From assembly GCA_947632555.1 (NCBI GenBank), contig CANRPU010000004.1, positions 124,001 through 188,000 of the forward strand: DNA of 64,000 nt. Direction: 5' to 3'. The notes below the pieces were generated by a model. That model saw only the letters and a list, made by a program, of their open reading frames with translations. It made no database searches and had not been told where the DNA came from. This document shows, piece after piece, positions 61,533 through 64,000 of the stretch. A program made the position numbers and the translations under genes. Numbering within the stretch: position 1 is the stretch's first letter; the number at the start of each line of letters is the position of its first letter. Source of the stretch: an uncultured Lachnospiraceae bacterium (GTDB lineage Bacteria > Bacillota > Clostridia > Lachnospirales > Lachnospiraceae).

Positions 61533-63914
61533 TTTTAACGGTTTGTTTTGCTCTATGTGCTGGATCAAGTCATAGTACCTGTTCGCTTTACAATAACAAA
61601 CAAATTCTTCAGAAGGCTGCTCATTTGACAATAATGCTTTCATGTATGTTATATAAGCTCTATTAATCTCTAATCCAGCTTGCTCCATCTTTATATATTC
61701 CTCGTCTAAAGTCTTTAACTGCTCTTTGCGCCAAAATGTAGATTGGTCTTGTTCCATAAGCTGTGTAAGAGTTTTTCCCAGCCATGCACAACAAGCGAGA
61801 TTAATATCTTGATTTTCTCCAGCAAATTGAATGGCTTTTTCATAGAAATCAATAATAGTAGATGTATTATTGATAATCATTTGGGCTTCAGTATTCTGTA
61901 TACGCATCCATTCAGCCTTTTCAAAATAATAGTCGTAAATAATTCGCCATCTGGTTTTTTCTAATATCTTTAGTCCTTCATCAATAATTTTAAGCGCATC
62001 AACTACGCTACCATCTTGTTTCCATAAATAATGCGCAAAATGGCGCATTGCATGTAATTTTTCTGGTGTAATTTCCTCTATAAATGCATCATTCAAGCGA
62101 TTAATAATTGATTTGTAATCATAGGTATTATCTCCCCAAAATAAATGAATAGCTAGTTGAGAATACAGAATCTTAATATATAAATCGTTGGGAACTTTTT
62201 CTTTTTCCAATCCTTTTAAAATGCAATCAGCCTCTTGTAACTGTTTCCCAAGATGTTTTAAGCAATGTGCCTTTAAGTATAACAGTCGATACTTATTTTC
62301 TGGTTGAATATTAATATTAGCTAAGACAGCATCTATTTCTCCTAGAGCGAGTTCAAATTGATTACTCAAATGATGCAAATCAATGAAAAGATATTGCATT
62401 TCGAATCCTGCAGATGAATCGCTTGCTCTCAGCGATGGTAATAAAATATCTGATTGTTCATAATATCTTAGCGTATCAATAGCCAATGAATATTCACCCA
62501 ATTGTAATAGAGAACACAAATAGAAATATCGAAATGCGTTATACTCTTCTGGTCTATTATAAAGTGCCTTAAGTTCTCTGTTTTTATCCAGTTCTCCAAG
62601 CCATGCAAATAGAGAATATTTTTTTGCTTCGTAAGCTTTTTCTAAAATATCTTTGGATAAATCACTTTGTAAATCTGGTAATATTAGTAAAGTTGTCAAT
62701 ACAATATCGTTTGGGGGATATTTTTCTTTATAAAACCTATATATTTTTAATAGAAATTCATAGTATGGTATTATTTTTCGACAACATTCTGCTACCATTG
62801 TGTCCATTAAAACGACGGAACCATTTGAAGAAACCTCCTCGCGTGCTAAAGCGGCATCAAAAACTTCTGCCAGCTGGCACTCAGACGCTTTAGCCAAAGA
62901 TAAAAGTTCTTCTTTAGGAACAGCTTGTTTTTGGCACAACTTTAAGCACGCAAGAAATGCAGCAATATCCTTATTGCTTCCTAATTTTTTTAATTGCAGA
63001 TATACAATGTTCTGAATATCCTCGATATTTGACAGTGTAATTGATGAGTTTAGTTTATTCGCTTGAAAAATCATTCTTACATATGACGGTATGCCATTAG
63101 AGATTCGAATGATTTCTTGTTTATCTTGAAAAGAAATGTTTCTATTATATATTTTTGCAAACTCCCTAATTTGCATTTCACCAAATAATGGTGGCGTAAG
63201 AGTACATAAATTACCGGATGTAACATCCTCTGTAATTCCTAAAATAATTTTTAGCCGAGTATTATGATATAGAAGAGCATGAGCAGTTTCTGTTGCCATG
63301 TGGCTTTGGGCCTTGCTAATATTATCTATTAACAATACAACCTTTCTACGATAGCTGGCTTTTCTGAGGAAAACGCTCAATCTATCATAAGTATTAATCT
63401 TTTCATCTCCGCATAAATCAAGCCCAATTTTTTGCACAATATTGTTACAGGACTGATCAATAGCAATATAATATGCAGAGTATTGTTTAGCCTTACCATA
63501 TTGCCTCTGAAATGTATTTTTAAATCCTATGTGATTGACATCATCTGCAAACCGTTGTAAAAGCATAGTCTTTCCTCGACACATGCCGCCTTTAACAAAG
63601 AAGAGAGAATTAACATTATCTTTAGATGTTAAGAAAGAAAATAAAACATTTCTTTCATCTAAGCGATCAATAAAATAATCATCTCTACAATATACTTCAT
63701 GTTTTAGCACAGTTTTATGTAATTTTAAGGAAAGAAAACCAGATAGTGCGGTGACAAGCCACATACCTATATTTACTATATCATTGGATACATTATTAAA
63801 AATTAATATATGAAATGATTGCTCTATCAACGGTAGTATTACATATACCAAAGATAGGAGTACTAAAAAAACAAATATTATACTTCTAATGAGATTTTCC
63901 TGCTTATGACGCAT
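61518..63914 (-). CDS. Membrane-anchored STAND-like NTPase with TPR-like C-terminus
   Basis: A 798-residue protein from the ATG at 63914 (GGAG nine bases upstream; a TTG five codons earlier is possible). Two N-terminal membrane segments (about 9-31 and 46-66) precede a P-loop NTPase with Walker A GGMCRGKT (109-116) and Walker B VVLLIDN (192-198). Residues ~380-770 are helical repeats with a TPR-like rhythm (YLFIDLHHLSNQFELALGEIDAVL and others). This effector-NTPase-sensor layout is that of STAND defence proteins. Function unknown; strongly AT-rich. Confidence 0.7.
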   Translation of the reverse strand: MRHKQENLIRSIIFVFLVLLSLVYVILPLIEQSFHILIFNNVSNDIVNIGMWLVTALSGFLSLKLHKTVLKHEVYCRDDYFIDRLDERNVLFSFLTSKDNVNSLFFVKGGMCRGKTMLLQRFADDVNHIGFKNTFQRQYGKAKQYSAYYIAIDQSCNNIVQKIGLDLCGDEKINTYDRLSVFLRKASYRRKVVLLIDNISKAQSHMATETAHALLYHNTRLKIILGITEDVTSGNLCTLTPPLFGEMQIREFAKIYNRNISFQDKQEIIRISNGIPSYVRMIFQANKLNSSITLSNIEDIQNIVYLQLKKLGSNKDIAAFLACLKLCQKQAVPKEELLSLAKASECQLAEVFDAALAREEVSSNGSVVLMDTMVAECCRKIIPYYEFLLKIYRFYKEKYPPNDIVLTTLLILPDLQSDLSKDILEKAYEAKKYSLFAWLGELDKNRELKALYNRPEEYNAFRYFYLCSLLQLGEYSLAIDTLRYYEQSDILLPSLRASDSSAGFEMQYLFIDLHHLSNQFELALGEIDAVLANINIQPENKYRLLYLKAHCLKHLGKQLQEADCILKGLEKEKVPNDLYIKILYSQLAIHLFWGDNTYDYKSIINRLNDAFIEEITPEKLHAMRHFAHYLWKQDGSVVDALKIIDEGLKILEKTRWRIIYDYYFEKAEWMRIQNTEAQMIINNTSTIIDFYEKAIQFAGENQDINLACCAWLGKTLTQLMEQDQSTFWRKEQLKTLDEEYIKMEQAGLEINRAYITYMKALLSNEQPSEEFVCYCKANRYYDLIQHIEQNKPLKLTVM

Positions 63915-63970
63915 ATTCTGATACTCCAATAATACAATTTTGACACAAAGTATTTTAATTAAATTCTACA

Positions 63971-64000
63971 GATAACATTTAATTACCCATCACCCGATAA
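63971..64000 (-). repeat. Right inverted repeat of the 3.8 kb unit (may extend past the window)
   Basis: Reverse complement of 60186-60215 with a single mismatch. It ends exactly at the window edge, so its full length is not visible. Confidence 0.92.

Overview
The window looks like the chromosome of a motile, low-to-mid GC Clostridia, most probably a Lachnospiraceae. The reasons are a Gram-positive rpmG-secE-nusG-rplKA / rplJL / rpoBC order, a Firmicutes-type L10 leader, a CsrA-FliW pair, tandem flgK paralogues, sigma-D-type promoters, and strong AGGAGG ribosome binding sites throughout. No tRNA or rRNA gene was seen.

Layout. (1) 1-11,900: end of an unknown + strand gene, then the transcription/translation block read leftward (rpmG, secE, nusG, rplK, rplA, rplJ, rplL, rpoB, rpoC) with three good sigma-A promoters. 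(2) 11,899-17,500: a mixed segment with an orphan FliD-like protein, an XRE regulator plus UDP-galactopyranose mutase operon, a DUF6512-like membrane protein, a GT2-TPR glycosyltransferase, and a type III toxin-antitoxin locus. That locus has a consensus promoter, three 47-bp pseudoknot-capable repeats, a terminator and a CptN-like toxin. (3) 17,580-28,980: late flagellar genes read leftward (flgM, flgN, flgK x2, flgL, fliW, csrA / flaG, fliD, fliS, fliT-like / flagellin). flgM, flaG and flagellin each have a sigma-D-like promoter, and the flagellin leader carries an apparent CsrA hairpin. (4) 29,082-51,243: a ~22 kb leftward operon, probably for flagellar glycan synthesis, itself preceded by a sigma-D-like promoter. 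It holds a DegT aminotransferase, aldo/keto reductase, methyltransferase, glycosyltransferases, two radical SAM proteins, a CDP-polyol trio (epimerase, dehydrogenase, cytidylyltransferase) and a polyol-phosphotransferase-like protein. In its middle is an unusual organic-acid cassette (TPP decarboxylase, ATP-grasp, MmgE/PrpD, TIM barrel, CitE-like, class I fumarase-like beta and alpha).

(5) 51,600-57,200: two short-chain dehydrogenases, AzlCD, an SGNH/MBOAT acyltransferase pair, and a 32-residue holin-like peptide with a convergent antisense RNA promoter (type I toxin-antitoxin-like). (6) 57,256-64,000: accessory DNA with a hypothetical protein, a HAD phosphatase and a tyrosine recombinase. 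Next to the recombinase is a markedly AT-rich 3.8 kb unit bounded by 30-bp inverted repeats (29/30 identical). It contains a serine-hydroxymethyltransferase-like PLP enzyme and a membrane-anchored STAND-like NTPase with a TPR-like C-terminus. This is the best candidate here for an undescribed mobile, invertible or defence cassette.

The flagellar regulon appears to work as one programme. Sigma-D would read the filament genes, the CsrA/FliW switch that controls flagellin translation, and the glycan operon whose products probably decorate the filament.
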